Of a DNA stretch of 64,000 bases, positions 23,472-33,151 are shown piece by piece. Within the stretch, counting starts at the first letter, position 1. Each line of letters begins with the position of its first letter. Made by a program: the position numbers and the translations under genes. Source of the stretch: Paraburkholderia sp. CNPSo 3272 (GTDB taxonomy: Bacteria; Pseudomonadota; Gammaproteobacteria; Burkholderiales; Burkholderiaceae); the NCBI RefSeq assembly GCF_024206495.1, contig NZ_JAMBPQ010000016.1, positions 62,001 to 126,000 of the forward strand, in the 5' to 3' direction. The notes under the pieces are model-generated. The model did not search any database, was not told the DNA's origin, and saw only the letters and a program-made list of their open reading frames with translations.

Positions 23472-24059
23472 TTAGAGGCTGCCCTTCGTCGACGGGATCT
23501 TGCCCGCCTGACGTTCGTCCAGTTCGGCGGCCTGGCGCAGCGCACGGCCGAATGCCTTGAACACGGTTTCCATCTGATGGTGCGCGTTGAGGCCGCGCAG
23601 ATTGTCGATGTGCAGCGTCACGCCGGCGTGGTTCACGAAGCCGCGGAAGAATTCGATCGACAGGTCGACGTCGAACGTGCCGATGCGCGCGCGCGTGAAC
23701 GGCACGTGGAATTCGAGGCCCGGACGGCCCGAGAAGTCGATCACGACGCGCGAGAGCGCTTCGTCGAGCGGCACATAGGCGTGGCCGTAGCGGCGAATGC
23801 CCTTCTTGTCGCCAATGGCTTGCGCCACCGCCTGGCCGAGCGTGATGCCGACGTCTTCCACCGTATGGTGGTCGTCGATATGCGTGTCGCCATGCGCCTC
23901 GATCTCGAGATCGATCAGACCGTGTCGTGCGATCTGGTCGAGCATGTGGTCGAGAAACGGCACACCGGTCGCGAGCTTTTGCTCGCCGGTGCCGTCCAGA
24001 TTGAGTTTCACGCGGATTTGCGTTTCGCTGGTGTTGCGAACGACTTGCGCGACGCGCAT
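23472..24059 (-). CDS. hisB: Imidazoleglycerol-phosphate dehydratase HisB
   Basis: A 195-aa single-domain enzyme. It has the two DDHHTVEDVG/HAGVTLHIDNL-type metal motifs (the first near residue 70, and NHAGVTLHI near 165). ATG 24059 (MRVAQVVRNTSETQ) has AAGGA upstream; a longer start at 24074 is less likely. Step 6 of histidine synthesis. There is no HisN phosphatase domain, as usual outside enterics. Confidence 0.97.
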   Translation of the reverse strand: MRVAQVVRNTSETQIRVKLNLDGTGEQKLATGVPFLDHMLDQIARHGLIDLEIEAHGDTHIDDHHTVEDVGITLGQAVAQAIGDKKGIRRYGHAYVPLDEALSRVVIDFSGRPGLEFHVPFTRARIGTFDVDLSIEFFRGFVNHAGVTLHIDNLRGLNAHHQMETVFKAFGRALRQAAELDERQAGKIPSTKGSL

Positions 24060-24113
24060 GGCAATATCCTTCAAACAGCCCGTAACAGGAGAGTGGGAGA
24101 ACGAAGCATCGGC

Positions 24114-25190
24114 CTAACGCAGCACGAGCTTCAGGGCAGCGAGCAATTGCGCGTTTTCGTCGGGGGTGCCAACGGTCAGGCGCACACAGTTCGCAAGCAA
24201 TGGGTGCATTTTACCCACGTTTTTGATCAGAATCCGGGCAGACAGCAGCGTGTCGAAAACCGCCGCCGCGTCGGGCACGCGCACGAGCAGGAAATTGCCC
24301 GCGCTTTCGAACACCTGGGCGCCCGGCAGCTTCGCCACTTCGACGGCCAGCGTCGCTCGTTGCGCGCGCAATTCGGCGGCCTGCGCATCGAGCACGTCCA
24401 CATGATCGAGCAGCAGATCCGCCGCCGCCTGCGTGAGCACGTTCACGTTGTAGGGCGGACGCACCTTGTCGAACTCGTTGAGCCACGAGGGACGCCCGGC
24501 CAGATAGCCGAGGCGGATGCCCGCGAGCCCGAGCTTCGACATCGTGCGCATCACGACCACGTTGTCGAACTCGCCCGCGCGCGGCATCCAGCTTTGCATC
24601 GCGAACGGCTGGTACGCCTCGTCGATCACCACGAGGCTCTTCGCCTTTTCAGCCGCCGCGATCACGCGCTCGATGTCGGCGTCGTCGAACAGCGTGCCCG
24701 TGGGGTTGTTCGGGTACGCCAGCCAGATCACGGCGGGCGTGTGCTCTGCGATGGCCGCGAGCGTCGCGTCGAGGTCGAGCGTGAAGTCGGGCTTCAGCGG
24801 CACGCCGACGAACTCCAGCTGCGCGAACTTCGCCGACATCGCGTACATGACGAAGCCCGGCACCGGCGCGAGCACCTTCGCGCCCGGCTTCGCGCACGCC
24901 ATGGTGATCATGCTGATGATCTCGTCCGAGCCGTTGCCGAGCAGCACGTCGCAGTCGGCAGGCACTCGCATCGTCTCTTTGAGCTTCGCGATCAGCGCCT
25001 CGGGACGCGGCGCGGGATAGCGGTTGAGCGCGACCGCCGCGAGGCGTTCGCCCAATTGCGCTGCAAGGTCGGCGGGCAGGGCAAACGGGTTCTCCATGGC
25101 GTCGAGCTTCACGAAACCGGAAGCGTCGGGCACGGGGTAACTCGTCATCGCGAGCACGTCGCGACGGATGATGTCTTGTGGTGTCGTCAT
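24114..25190 (-). CDS. hisC: Histidinol-phosphate aminotransferase HisC
   Basis: A 358-aa fold-type I PLP enzyme. The PLP lysine lies in MRTMSKLGLAGIRLGYL, the substrate-phosphate Arg is at the end of the same stretch, and YPNNPTG is the cofactor-binding loop. It transfers an amino group from glutamate to imidazole acetol phosphate. It is 54 bp upstream of hisB and 188 bp downstream of hisD. Confidence 0.97.
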   Translation of the reverse strand: MTTPQDIIRRDVLAMTSYPVPDASGFVKLDAMENPFALPADLAAQLGERLAAVALNRYPAPRPEALIAKLKETMRVPADCDVLLGNGSDEIISMITMACAKPGAKVLAPVPGFVMYAMSAKFAQLEFVGVPLKPDFTLDLDATLAAIAEHTPAVIWLAYPNNPTGTLFDDADIERVIAAAEKAKSLVVIDEAYQPFAMQSWMPRAGEFDNVVVMRTMSKLGLAGIRLGYLAGRPSWLNEFDKVRPPYNVNVLTQAAADLLLDHVDVLDAQAAELRAQRATLAVEVAKLPGAQVFESAGNFLLVRVPDAAAVFDTLLSARILIKNVGKMHPLLANCVRLTVGTPDENAQLLAALKLVLR

Positions 25191-25378
25191 GTCGAAAGGC
25201 GGCTCGCGAAAAGCGGGGCCGCCGGCACGGGCAGCTCGGCGAGCCGGCTGCCCTGGTTATCGTCGTGGTCTCTGCTGCGTGCGGGTCGAACCGAAGGTCA
25301 AACTGCTGCGCCCCGCGCGGCGTCTCCATGCCACGCGGCGGCTCACTCAACCGGTTTCTGCCAGTTGCGAGGCGTGCC

Positions 25379-26698
25379 TTACATCTGCTTCATGCGGAAT
25401 TCGGCACTGCGCGCGTGGGCTTGCAGGCCTTCGCCGTAGGCCAGTTCCGCTGCGATCTCGCCGAGCGTTTGCGCGCCTTCCGCGCTCACCTCGATGAGGC
25501 TCGAACGCTTGATGAAATCATAGACGCCAAGCGGGGACGAGAAACGTGCGGTACGAGACGTAGGCAGCACGTGATTCGGCCCCGCGCAGTAGTCGCCGAG
25601 GCTTTCGCTCGTGTAGCGGCCAAGGAAGATGGCGCCCGCGTGGCGGATTTCGGCGCCCCACTTCTGCGGCTCCAGCGCCGAGATCTCGAGGTGCTCCGGC
25701 GCGATCTCGTTGGCGATGGCGCAGGCCTCGGCCATGTCGCGCACCTTCACGAGCGCGCCGCGGTTCGTGAGCGACGTGGCGATGACTTCGGCGCGCGGCA
25801 TGGCGGGCAGCAGCTCGTCGATGGCGTCTTCCACGCGTTTGATGAAGCTCTCGTCCGGGCACAGCAGGATGGATTGCGCGAGCTCGTCGTGCTCGGCCTG
25901 CGAGAACAGGTCCATGGCCACCCAGCGCGGATCGGTCGTGCCGTCGCAAATCACGAGGATTTCCGAGGGGCCCGCGATCATGTCGATGCCGACCGTCCCG
26001 AACACGCGGCGCTTGGCCGAAGCGACATAGGCGTTGCCCGGCCCGCAGATTTTGTCGACGGCCGGAATCGTATTCGTGCCGAACGCGAGCGCCGCCACGG
26101 CCTGCGCACCGCCGATCGTGAACACGCGATCGACGCCGCCGAGCAGCGCCGCCGCCAGCACGAGCGGGTTCTTCACGCCGTCGGGCGTGGGCACGACCAT
26201 GATGATTTCGCGTACGCCCGCGACCCGCGCCGGAATGGCGTTCATCAGCACGGACGACGGATACGCGGCCTTGCCGCCGGGCACATAAAGGCCCACGCGG
26301 TCGAGCGGCGTGACCTTCTGGCCGAGCACCGTGCCGTCGGATTCGGTGTATTGCCAGCTATGCGAGCCGCACTCGATGCGCTGCTTCTCGTGGTAGCCGC
26401 GCACCCGCGCCGCCGCCGCTTCGAGCGCCGCGCGCTGCTTGGGCTCGAGGCTCTCCAGCGCCGCTTCGAGTTCGCTGAACGGCAGTTCGAGCGCCGCGAC
26501 GCTCGGGGCGGCAAGGCGGTCGAAGCGGTTCGTGTAGTCGAGCACGGCGGCGTCGCCGCGCGCCTTCACGTCGGCGAGAATCTGCGCGACGGAGCGCTCG
26601 ATGGCCTCGTCCTCGCTCGCCTCAAAGGCGAGCACCGCGTGCAGCGCCTTTTTGAAGCCTTCGGCGCCGGAATCGAGTTTGCGCATCGTGATAGCCAT
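25379..26698 (-). CDS. hisD: Histidinol dehydrogenase HisD
   Basis: A 439-aa Zn- and NAD-dependent enzyme for the last two oxidation steps. Visible family stretches include YVPGGKAAYPSSVLMN, KICGPGNAYVASAKR and PSEILVICDG. The zinc-ligand regions are SQAEHDELAQ and the C-terminal TSRTARFSSPLGV stretch. ATG 26698 (MAITMRKLDSG) is preferred, but 26710 (MDTSMAIT) is possible. It follows hisG by 98 bp. Confidence 0.97.
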   Translation of the reverse strand: MAITMRKLDSGAEGFKKALHAVLAFEASEDEAIERSVAQILADVKARGDAAVLDYTNRFDRLAAPSVAALELPFSELEAALESLEPKQRAALEAAAARVRGYHEKQRIECGSHSWQYTESDGTVLGQKVTPLDRVGLYVPGGKAAYPSSVLMNAIPARVAGVREIIMVVPTPDGVKNPLVLAAALLGGVDRVFTIGGAQAVAALAFGTNTIPAVDKICGPGNAYVASAKRRVFGTVGIDMIAGPSEILVICDGTTDPRWVAMDLFSQAEHDELAQSILLCPDESFIKRVEDAIDELLPAMPRAEVIATSLTNRGALVKVRDMAEACAIANEIAPEHLEISALEPQKWGAEIRHAGAIFLGRYTSESLGDYCAGPNHVLPTSRTARFSSPLGVYDFIKRSSLIEVSAEGAQTLGEIAAELAYGEGLQAHARSAEFRMKQM

Positions 26699-26796
26699 GC
26701 TGGTATCCATCCGTTACGTTTGTGCGCGCCGCGCCCTTTGAGGCGCACAGCGCGCGAGGCGGCGCGTGATTGCGGCCGCCCTTCGCTTCTACCCGG

Positions 26797-27495
26797 TCAG
26801 CTCGGCTGCGTGCCGCGCGACGCGCGTTCGAACGCGTCGATGATCGGCCGCAGCGCGGCGCGCTTGAGCTTGAGCGCCGCCTGATTCACGACGAGGCGCG
26901 AGGAGATCTCCATAATCTCCTCGACCTCGACCAGATTGTTCGCGCGCAGCGTCCCGCCCGTGCTGACGAGGTCGACGATCGCGTCGGCGAGGCCCACGAG
27001 CGGCGCGAGCTCCATCGAGCCGTACAGCTTGATGAGGTCGACGTGCACGCCCTTGGCCGCGAAGTGCTGGCGCGCGGCTTCCGTGTACTTGGTCGCCACG
27101 CGCAGGCGCGCGCCCTGGCGCACCGCGTTCGCGTAATCGAAGCCGCCCTTCACGGCCACCGAGAGACGGCAGCGCGCGATGTCGAGATCGATCGGCTGAT
27201 ACAGGCCGCCGCCGCCGTGCTCGTTGAGCACGTCCTTGCCCGCCACGCCGAAGTCGGCCGCGCCGTACTCCACGTAGGTGGGCACGTCGCTCGCGCGCAC
27301 GATGATCACGCGCAGGTTCGGGTCGGTGGTCGGCAGGATCAGCTTGCGCGAGGTTTCCGGGTCTTCGGTCACATGCACGCCAGCCGCGGCGAGCAGCGGC
27401 ATCGTCTCTTCGAAGATGCGGCCCTTCGAGAGCGCAAGCGTGAGCGGCACGCTGGCCGCGGCCGCCGGCGTGGGCCTGGACTCGACCGTGCTCAT
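26797..27495 (-). CDS. hisG: ATP phosphoribosyltransferase HisG (short form)
   Basis: A 232-aa catalytic subunit for step 1 of histidine synthesis. LTLALSKGRIFEETMPLL opens the fold, and DLVSTGGTLRANNL is the PRPP-binding loop. It lacks the C-terminal regulatory domain of long HisG, so it should need HisZ, which is not in this window. The start ATG at 27495 overlaps the murA stop (ATGA), linking histidine genes to peptidoglycan synthesis. Confidence 0.97.
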   Translation of the reverse strand: MSTVESRPTPAAAASVPLTLALSKGRIFEETMPLLAAAGVHVTEDPETSRKLILPTTDPNLRVIIVRASDVPTYVEYGAADFGVAGKDVLNEHGGGGLYQPIDLDIARCRLSVAVKGGFDYANAVRQGARLRVATKYTEAARQHFAAKGVHVDLIKLYGSMELAPLVGLADAIVDLVSTGGTLRANNLVEVEEIMEISSRLVVNQAALKLKRAALRPIIDAFERASRGTQPS

Positions 27496-28850
27496 TGCGC
27501 GCTCCCCTTGATCCGCTTCACATTCGCGCCGATCTTCGTGAGCTTCTCTTCCATGCGGTCGTAGCCGCGGTCGAGGTGATAGATGCGGTCGATCAGCGTT
27601 TCGCCGTCTGCGCACAGGCCCGCGATGACGAGGCTCGCCGAGGCGCGCAGGTCGGTTGCCATCACCTTCGCGCCCGAGAGCTTCTCGACACCGGCGACGA
27701 GCGCCGTCTTGCCGTCGATCGTGATGTGGGCGCCCAGGCGATTGAGTTCCTGCACGTGCATGAAGCGGTTTTCGAAGATGTTTTCGACCACCTGCGAGGT
27801 GCCGTCCGCGATCGTGTTGAGCGCCATGAACTGCGCCTGCATGTCGGTCGGGAACGCCGGATATTCGGAGGTGCGCACGTTTACGGCGCGCGCGCGCTCC
27901 TGCATGCGCACGCGCATCCAGTCGTCGCCCTCTTCGATCGTCACGCCCGCTTCGCGCAGCTTGTCGGTGACGGCGTCGAGGATGTGCGGACGCACGTGGC
28001 GCAGCGTAACGTCGCCGCCCGCCGCCGCGACCGCGCACAGGAACGTGCCCGCTTCGATACGGTCCGGAATGACGGTGTGGTGCGCGCCGTGGAGCTTGTC
28101 CACGCCCTGGATCACGAGGCGGTCGGTGCCGATGCCTTCGATCTTCGCGCCCATCGCCACGAGCAGGTGCGCGAGGTCGCCCACTTCGGGCTCACGCGCG
28201 GCGTTCTCGATCACCGTTTCGCCATCGGCGAGCACGGCGGCCATCAGCAGGTTTTCCGTGCCGGTGACCGTGATCATGTCGGTGACGATGCGCGCGCCCT
28301 TCAGGCGCTTTGCGCGCGCCTCGATGAAGCCGTGCTCGATGTTGATCTCGGCGCCCATCGCCTGCAGGCCCTTGATGTGCTGATCCACGGGGCGCGCGCC
28401 GATCGCGCAGCCGCCCGGCAGCGACACCTTCGCCTCGCCGAAGCGCGCGACGAGCGGCCCGAGCACGAGGATCGACGCGCGCATGGTCTTCACGAGCTCA
28501 TACGGTGCGACGAGGTTGTTCACCTTCGAGGCGTCGAGCTGCACGCGCGCGCCGTTCTGCTCGGTACGCACGCCCATCTGTCCAAGCAGCTTGAGCGTGG
28601 TGCGCACGTCCTGAAGGTCGGGCACGTTGTCGAGATGAACGGGTTCCGCGCTCAGAAGGCCTGCGCAGAGAATGGGCAGCGCCGCATTCTTTGCACCGGA
28701 AACAGCCACTTCCCCTGCGAGCTTCTGCCCGCCGACGATGACGAGTTTATCCATGCCTGAGGTTTCCTGATCGGTGCGGCCGGCTTGCGGGGTCGCTTGA
28801 TGTTGAGCTGCGCCGCTCGCGGCGGCGTCTTTGTCCTGGGTAATTCGCAC
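27492..28850 (-). CDS. murA: UDP-N-acetylglucosamine 1-carboxyvinyltransferase MurA
   Basis: A 452-aa enzyme for the first committed step of peptidoglycan synthesis. The Cys that reacts with phosphoenolpyruvate and fosfomycin is in LPGGCAIGARP, near residue 148. SGAKNAALPILCAGLL and RASASLVIAGL are family motifs. The N-terminal extension of about 32 residues before MDKLVIVGG is low in conservation but also occurs in Burkholderia homologues, so I kept ATG 28850; ATG 28754 is the alternative. Confidence 0.96.
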   Translation of the reverse strand: MRITQDKDAAASGAAQHQATPQAGRTDQETSGMDKLVIVGGQKLAGEVAVSGAKNAALPILCAGLLSAEPVHLDNVPDLQDVRTTLKLLGQMGVRTEQNGARVQLDASKVNNLVAPYELVKTMRASILVLGPLVARFGEAKVSLPGGCAIGARPVDQHIKGLQAMGAEINIEHGFIEARAKRLKGARIVTDMITVTGTENLLMAAVLADGETVIENAAREPEVGDLAHLLVAMGAKIEGIGTDRLVIQGVDKLHGAHHTVIPDRIEAGTFLCAVAAAGGDVTLRHVRPHILDAVTDKLREAGVTIEEGDDWMRVRMQERARAVNVRTSEYPAFPTDMQAQFMALNTIADGTSQVVENIFENRFMHVQELNRLGAHITIDGKTALVAGVEKLSGAKVMATDLRASASLVIAGLCADGETLIDRIYHLDRGYDRMEEKLTKIGANVKRIKGSAQ

Positions 28851-28862
28851 TGAGATTCCAGA

Positions 28863-29102
28863 TTATGCGTTCTGCCATTCGGCGGGCGTGAGCGTCTTCA
28901 TGCTGAGCGCGTGGATTTCCTCGCGCATGCGGTCGCCGAGCGCCGCGTAGACGAGCTGATGGCGCTGGATCAAGCGCTTGCCGTCGAACGCTGAAGAGAC
29001 GATGGTCGCGAAGAAGTGCTGGCCATCGCCTTCGACTTCGAGGTGCTCGCACGCGAGCCCTGCCGAGATGTACTGCTTGATCTGTTCCGGAGTCGGCAAC
29101 AT
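28863..29102 (-). CDS. BolA/IbaG family protein
   Basis: A 79-aa protein with the BolA fold: EHLEVEGDGQHFFATIVSSAF, then KRLIQRHQLVYAALGDRM with the conserved RHQ/VY helix. Such proteins work with monothiol glutaredoxins in iron-sulfur handling. In E. coli ibaG also lies between mla and murA, the same arrangement as here. Confidence 0.93.
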   Translation of the reverse strand: MLPTPEQIKQYISAGLACEHLEVEGDGQHFFATIVSSAFDGKRLIQRHQLVYAALGDRMREEIHALSMKTLTPAEWQNA

Positions 29103-29117
29103 GAGTATGGCTCCTGC

Positions 29118-29873
29118 TTAGTGACGCAGCTTGTACCCGCTCGCGAGCAAACGCATGGCGAGCGTGGCCAGCGCCACGAAAAACACGAAAACGATCGACA
29201 GGCTCACGAGCGGGTTGATGTCGGACAGGCCGAAGAACCCGAAGCGGAAACCATCGATCATGTAAAAGAAAGGATTGAGCCGCGACACTTCGCGCCACAG
29301 GGGCGGCAGCGTATGCGTCGAATAAAACACGCCCGAAAGGAACGTGAGCGGCATGATGAGAAAGTTCTGAAACGCCGCGAGCTGGTCGAACTTCTCCGCC
29401 CAGATCCCGGCGATCAGGCCGAGCGTGCCGAGGATCGCCGAACCGAGCACCGCGAACGCGAGGATGTAGAACGGCGCGGCGAAGCTCATCGGAATGAACC
29501 AGATCGTCACGACGAACACGCCCGCGCCAACGGCGAGGCCGCGCACGATCGAGGCGAGCACGTAGGCGCCGAACATCTCCCATGCAGCGAGCGGCGGCAA
29601 CAGCACGAATACGAGATTGCCTGTGATCTTCGACTGGATCAACGACGACGAGCTGTTCGCGAAGGCGTTCTGCAGCACGCTCATCATGACGAGGCCGGGG
29701 ATCAGGAAGCTCGTGTACTCCACGCCCGGATACACCTCGACGTGCCCGCGCAGCGCGTGACCGAAGATCGTGAGATAGAGCAGCGCGGTAATGACGGGCG
29801 CGAGCACGGTCTGGAACGCGACTTTCCAGAAACGCAGCACTTCCTTGTAGAACAGCGTACGGAAACCGCTCAT
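29118..29873 (-). CDS. ABC-2 type transporter permease (YadH-like)
   Basis: A 251-aa integral membrane protein with six hydrophobic segments. The N-terminal FRTLFYKEVLRFWKVAFQT and the central GNLVFVLLPPLAAWEMFGAY fit the ABC-2 exporter family (YadH/NodJ). Its ATG overlaps the stop of the ATPase gene by 4 bp. The substrate is unknown. The fixed place beside mla genes suggests an envelope role, but that is inference. Confidence 0.9.
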   Translation of the reverse strand: MSGFRTLFYKEVLRFWKVAFQTVLAPVITALLYLTIFGHALRGHVEVYPGVEYTSFLIPGLVMMSVLQNAFANSSSSLIQSKITGNLVFVLLPPLAAWEMFGAYVLASIVRGLAVGAGVFVVTIWFIPMSFAAPFYILAFAVLGSAILGTLGLIAGIWAEKFDQLAAFQNFLIMPLTFLSGVFYSTHTLPPLWREVSRLNPFFYMIDGFRFGFFGLSDINPLVSLSIVFVFFVALATLAMRLLASGYKLRH

Positions 29874-30796
29874 GCGAGACCCTCGACCACTTCAGGACCG
29901 TTCATCACCTGCACGAAGACATCCTCCAGATCGGCCTTGCGCACTTCCACCTCTTCGAGCTTGCAGCCGTTCGCACGGCACTTCGCGAGAATGCGCTCGA
30001 CGTCGTCGTAGCTCGCGAGGCGCAGCAGATGCTGGTGTGCGCTGGCGCCCGCCGGATCGACTTCGAGCGCGCGCAGGTCGCTCGGTAGCACGCCTTCCGA
30101 GAAGCGCAAAAAGAGTTGCGTGCCGGCGAAGCGCTGCAGCAGCGCACTCGTGCGCTCGAGCGCGACCATCTCGCCGCGCCGGAGCATGGCGATGCGGTCG
30201 CATAACTGCTCGGCTTCTTCGAGATAGTGCGTGGTGAGCACGATGGTGTGCCCTTCGCGGTTCAGGCGCGCGATGAACTTCCAGAGCGTCTGGCGCAGTT
30301 CCACGTCCACGCCGGCGGTGGGTTCGTCGAGCACGATCACGGGCGGCCGGTGCACGAGCGCCTGCGCCACGAGCACGCGGCGCTTCATGCCGCCGGACAG
30401 CGCGCGCATGTTCACGTCGGCTTTCTCGGTGAGATCGAGATTGGCCATGACTTCGTCGATCCACGCGTCGTTGTTGCGCAGGCCGAAATAGCCGGACTGG
30501 ATGCGCAGCGTCTCGCGCACGGTGAAGAACGGATCGAACACCAGTTCCTGCGGTACGACGCCCAGATTGCGGCGGGCGTTGCGGTAGTCGGCGACGACAT
30601 CGTGGCCGCGGACGGCGATCGAGCCCTCGTCCGCACGCGCGAGGCCGGCAAGAATGCTGATGAGCGTCGTCTTGCCCGCGCCGTTCGGGCCGAGCAGCCC
30701 GAAGAACTCGCCGTCTTCGACCGTGAAGCTGACGCCCTTGAGCGCCTGAAGCGACTTGTAGCGCTTCTTGACGTTACGGATTTCTATGGCTGGCAT
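29870..30796 (-). CDS. ABC transporter ATP-binding protein (YadG-like)
   Basis: A 308-aa ATPase: Walker A LLGPNGAGKTTLIS, signature LSGGMKRRVLVAQAL, Walker B VIVLDEPTAGVD, and the switch His in LTTHYLEEAEQ. A C-terminal extension after residue 220 is typical for ABC-2 exporter ATPases. It pairs with the permease that it overlaps. The 277 bp upstream contain no gene that I can see and may hold a promoter. Confidence 0.94.
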   Translation of the reverse strand: MPAIEIRNVKKRYKSLQALKGVSFTVEDGEFFGLLGPNGAGKTTLISILAGLARADEGSIAVRGHDVVADYRNARRNLGVVPQELVFDPFFTVRETLRIQSGYFGLRNNDAWIDEVMANLDLTEKADVNMRALSGGMKRRVLVAQALVHRPPVIVLDEPTAGVDVELRQTLWKFIARLNREGHTIVLTTHYLEEAEQLCDRIAMLRRGEMVALERTSALLQRFAGTQLFLRFSEGVLPSDLRALEVDPAGASAHQHLLRLASYDDVERILAKCRANGCKLEEVEVRKADLEDVFVQVMNGPEVVEGLA

Positions 30797-31073
30797 GACT
30801 AATACGCCGCCCGTTTGCGAACGGCGCGGCTCAAGAGTGCATCAATGCTGCGGGGAAGACCGGAATTGGGGACGGCTTGTGAGGCCGGCTTTGCTGTCTC
30901 AGGGCACGCTTATTACATACCAAGCGGTACTTTTCGCGCCGAGGCAGCGCCCGAAAAACGGTTGATTATAGGCCAAGTCGGAAAGCGCGGCCTGGCCCTG
31001 GAGGGGAACGGCGTCGGCCCGGCAGTGCGGTGTGATACCGCGCGAACGCTAGCGTCCGGCCAGGCGACGCGGG

Positions 31074-31346
31074 TCAATGTCGCTCGTTGAGAAGCGAATC
31101 GACGCCGTAGGCGCGCGCGAGAGAGGCGAGCGCGGGGGGCAAGTTGAGCACGGCGAGGGAAGCGCCGCGCTCACGCGCGGCGCGCTGCCACGCGATCAGC
31201 ACGGCGAGCGCCGAAGAATCGAACTGGGTGAGCGCTGCGCAGTCCACGGCGGTTGCGCCCGCCGAGATCTGCGCGAACCCGGCAGAGAGCGCGGCATTCG
31301 CGCTCTCGTGGGTCAGGTTGGCGCCGGTGGCGAAACGCTCGCTCAC
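31074..31346 (-). CDS. mlaB: STAS-domain protein MlaB
   Basis: A 90-aa STAS protein (VDCAALTQFDSSALAVLIAW) that stabilises the MlaFE ABC complex in retrograde phospholipid transport. The start overlaps the mlaC stop by 4 bp. It lacks any membrane segment and should act on the cytoplasmic face. Confidence 0.9.
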   Translation of the reverse strand: MSERFATGANLTHESANAALSAGFAQISAGATAVDCAALTQFDSSALAVLIAWQRAARERGASLAVLNLPPALASLARAYGVDSLLNERH

Positions 31347-31975
31347 GAGGTCGCCTTGCCCGATGCAAGTTGCTGGTTACGCTGCGTGAGGAACTGGATC
31401 AGGCCGTCCACGCCGCCTTGCTGGATCTTTTCCTGGAACTGTTGCTGATACGCCTGAATGAGCCACGCGCCGAGCACGTTGATGTCATATACGCGCCAGC
31501 CTTGCGGCGTCTTGTAGAGGCGATAGTCGAGCTCGATCGGCTGGCCGCCGTTCATGACCGTCGAACGGACCACGACGTCGGTGTCGTCCGGGTTCGCGCG
31601 GAACGGCTTGTACTGGATCTGCTGGTCGCGCACCTGGGCGAGCGCGCCCGAGTACGTGCGGATGAGCAGCGTCTTGAACTGTTCGATGACCTGTTGCTGC
31701 TGTTCCGGCGTGGCCGTGCGCCAGTTGCGGCCCATCGCGAGCTGCGTGGTGCGGCGGAAGTCGGTGTACGGCAGGATCTTTTCGTTCACGAGCTGGGTGA
31801 TCTTGCTGATGTCGCCGGACTGGATGGACTTGTCGCCCTTGATCTGGCTCATGACCTGTTGCGTGACCGTCTGGACCATCGCGTCGGGATTGCTGCTGTC
31901 TACCGTCTGGGCGAACGCGCCGCCGGCAAACGAAAGAAACATGGCGAAAAACGGGTACAGAAATAATTTTTTCAT
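31343..31975 (-). CDS. mlaC: Periplasmic phospholipid carrier MlaC
   Basis: A 210-aa protein with a signal peptide (KKLFLYPFFAMFLSFAGGAFAQ). The Tol-Tol-Ttg2-type domain includes INEKILPYTDFRRTTQLAMG-like sequence and WRVYDINVLGAWLIQAY. It ferries phospholipids between the MlaA complex in the outer membrane and MlaD in the inner membrane. A 178-bp gap separates it from mlaA. Confidence 0.95.
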   Translation of the reverse strand: MKKLFLYPFFAMFLSFAGGAFAQTVDSSNPDAMVQTVTQQVMSQIKGDKSIQSGDISKITQLVNEKILPYTDFRRTTQLAMGRNWRTATPEQQQQVIEQFKTLLIRTYSGALAQVRDQQIQYKPFRANPDDTDVVVRSTVMNGGQPIELDYRLYKTPQGWRVYDINVLGAWLIQAYQQQFQEKIQQGGVDGLIQFLTQRNQQLASGKATS

Positions 31976-32153
31976 ATCGAGTCCTGCTGGTTGGGGGACA
32001 TCGCCCCGTTGGAGCCAACGATATCACGCGAGATCTATCGCACTGTGTCAGAAACTGCCAGCAAAGTGCGACAAGCGTTTCTGCTTGTTACGTCGGACGT
32101 ATGTGTCAGACGAACGCTCCGGCGAGGCGTTTCACCACGCCGGAGCGCAGCGC

Positions 32154-33140
32154 TCAGCGCAGACGCAGCATGCCCGGGAAGCCGATGCGCGCGGGCGGAA
32201 TCATCTGGTCGCCCGGCACCGTGGTTTCCGACGCGCCCACGGGAGCCGCGGCGCCAGCCGGTCCTTCCAGCGTGGCCGGCGCGGTCGTTGCGCCGTTGGG
32301 GTTTGCGGGCACCATGCTGGCCGCATTGGGCGTGGCCGCAGGCTCGCTGCCCGAAGCGGGGACCGCCGCACCGGCTGCCGCGCCTTCGTCGGTGTCGTCG
32401 TACTTCGGCAGCGGCGCACCATCGCCGTAATCCGGCAAGTTGCTGCCAGACGACGCGCGGCCATCAGAGAGCAGATAGCGGCGGCGCTGCAAATAGGCGT
32501 TGCGGATGAACGAGTACTTGTCGATCGCCGCGCCTTCGAGCAGGTCGCTCGCGCCAAGCAGGTTGGCGCGCGTGCTCACCACGTTGAGGCCGTAAAGGCC
32601 CCACGACAGCGCGGCCGGATCCACATAGGTGAGCGGATTGATGAAGTAGTTCGGCACGAGGCCGACGCCGTCACGCACCGTGCTAGGACCGAACAGCGGC
32701 AGCACGAGGTACGGGCCGGGCGGCACGCCATAGTGACCGAGCGTGAGACCGAAGTCCTGGTTGTGCTTGGGCAGCTTCGCGAGCGTCGCGACGTCGAACA
32801 GGCCGCCGAGGCCGAAGACCGTGTTGATCACGATCCGCATGATGTCCTCGACGCCGTCGGTGATCTTCAGCTGCAGGAAGTTGTTCGCGGCGTTGTACAC
32901 GTCGCCGATGTTCGCGAAGAAGTTCGTCACGCTGTCGCGCACGGGCTGCGGCGTCACCTTCACGTAGCCCTGCGCCACCGGCTTGAGCGCGTACGTGTCA
33001 ACCTTGTCGTTGAATGTGTACACAGTGCGGTTGAACCCTTCCCACGGATCTTCCTTCGACGGCGTCTGCACCGTCGAACAGCCCCCGAGTGCAAGCGCTG
33101 CGACGCCAAGCGTAATGGCGCGCATGCGTATGGTCGTCAT
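32154..33140 (-). CDS. mlaA: Outer-membrane lipoprotein MlaA (VacJ)
   Basis: A 328-aa protein with lipobox LGGC, giving a lipidated Cys near residue 21. The core is typical: DPWEGFNRTVYTFND, the porin-associated GLGGLFDVAT stretch and YGVPPGPYLVLPLFGPS. It removes misplaced phospholipid from the outer leaflet. The C-terminal 90 residues are Ala/Pro/Ser-rich, low in complexity and absent from E. coli MlaA. It sits inside the mla operon, between mlaD and mlaC. Confidence 0.95.
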   Translation of the reverse strand: MTTIRMRAITLGVAALALGGCSTVQTPSKEDPWEGFNRTVYTFNDKVDTYALKPVAQGYVKVTPQPVRDSVTNFFANIGDVYNAANNFLQLKITDGVEDIMRIVINTVFGLGGLFDVATLAKLPKHNQDFGLTLGHYGVPPGPYLVLPLFGPSTVRDGVGLVPNYFINPLTYVDPAALSWGLYGLNVVSTRANLLGASDLLEGAAIDKYSFIRNAYLQRRRYLLSDGRASSGSNLPDYGDGAPLPKYDDTDEGAAAGAAVPASGSEPAATPNAASMVPANPNGATTAPATLEGPAGAAAPVGASETTVPGDQMIPPARIGFPGMLRLR

Positions 33141-33151
33141 TCTTTTTCTCC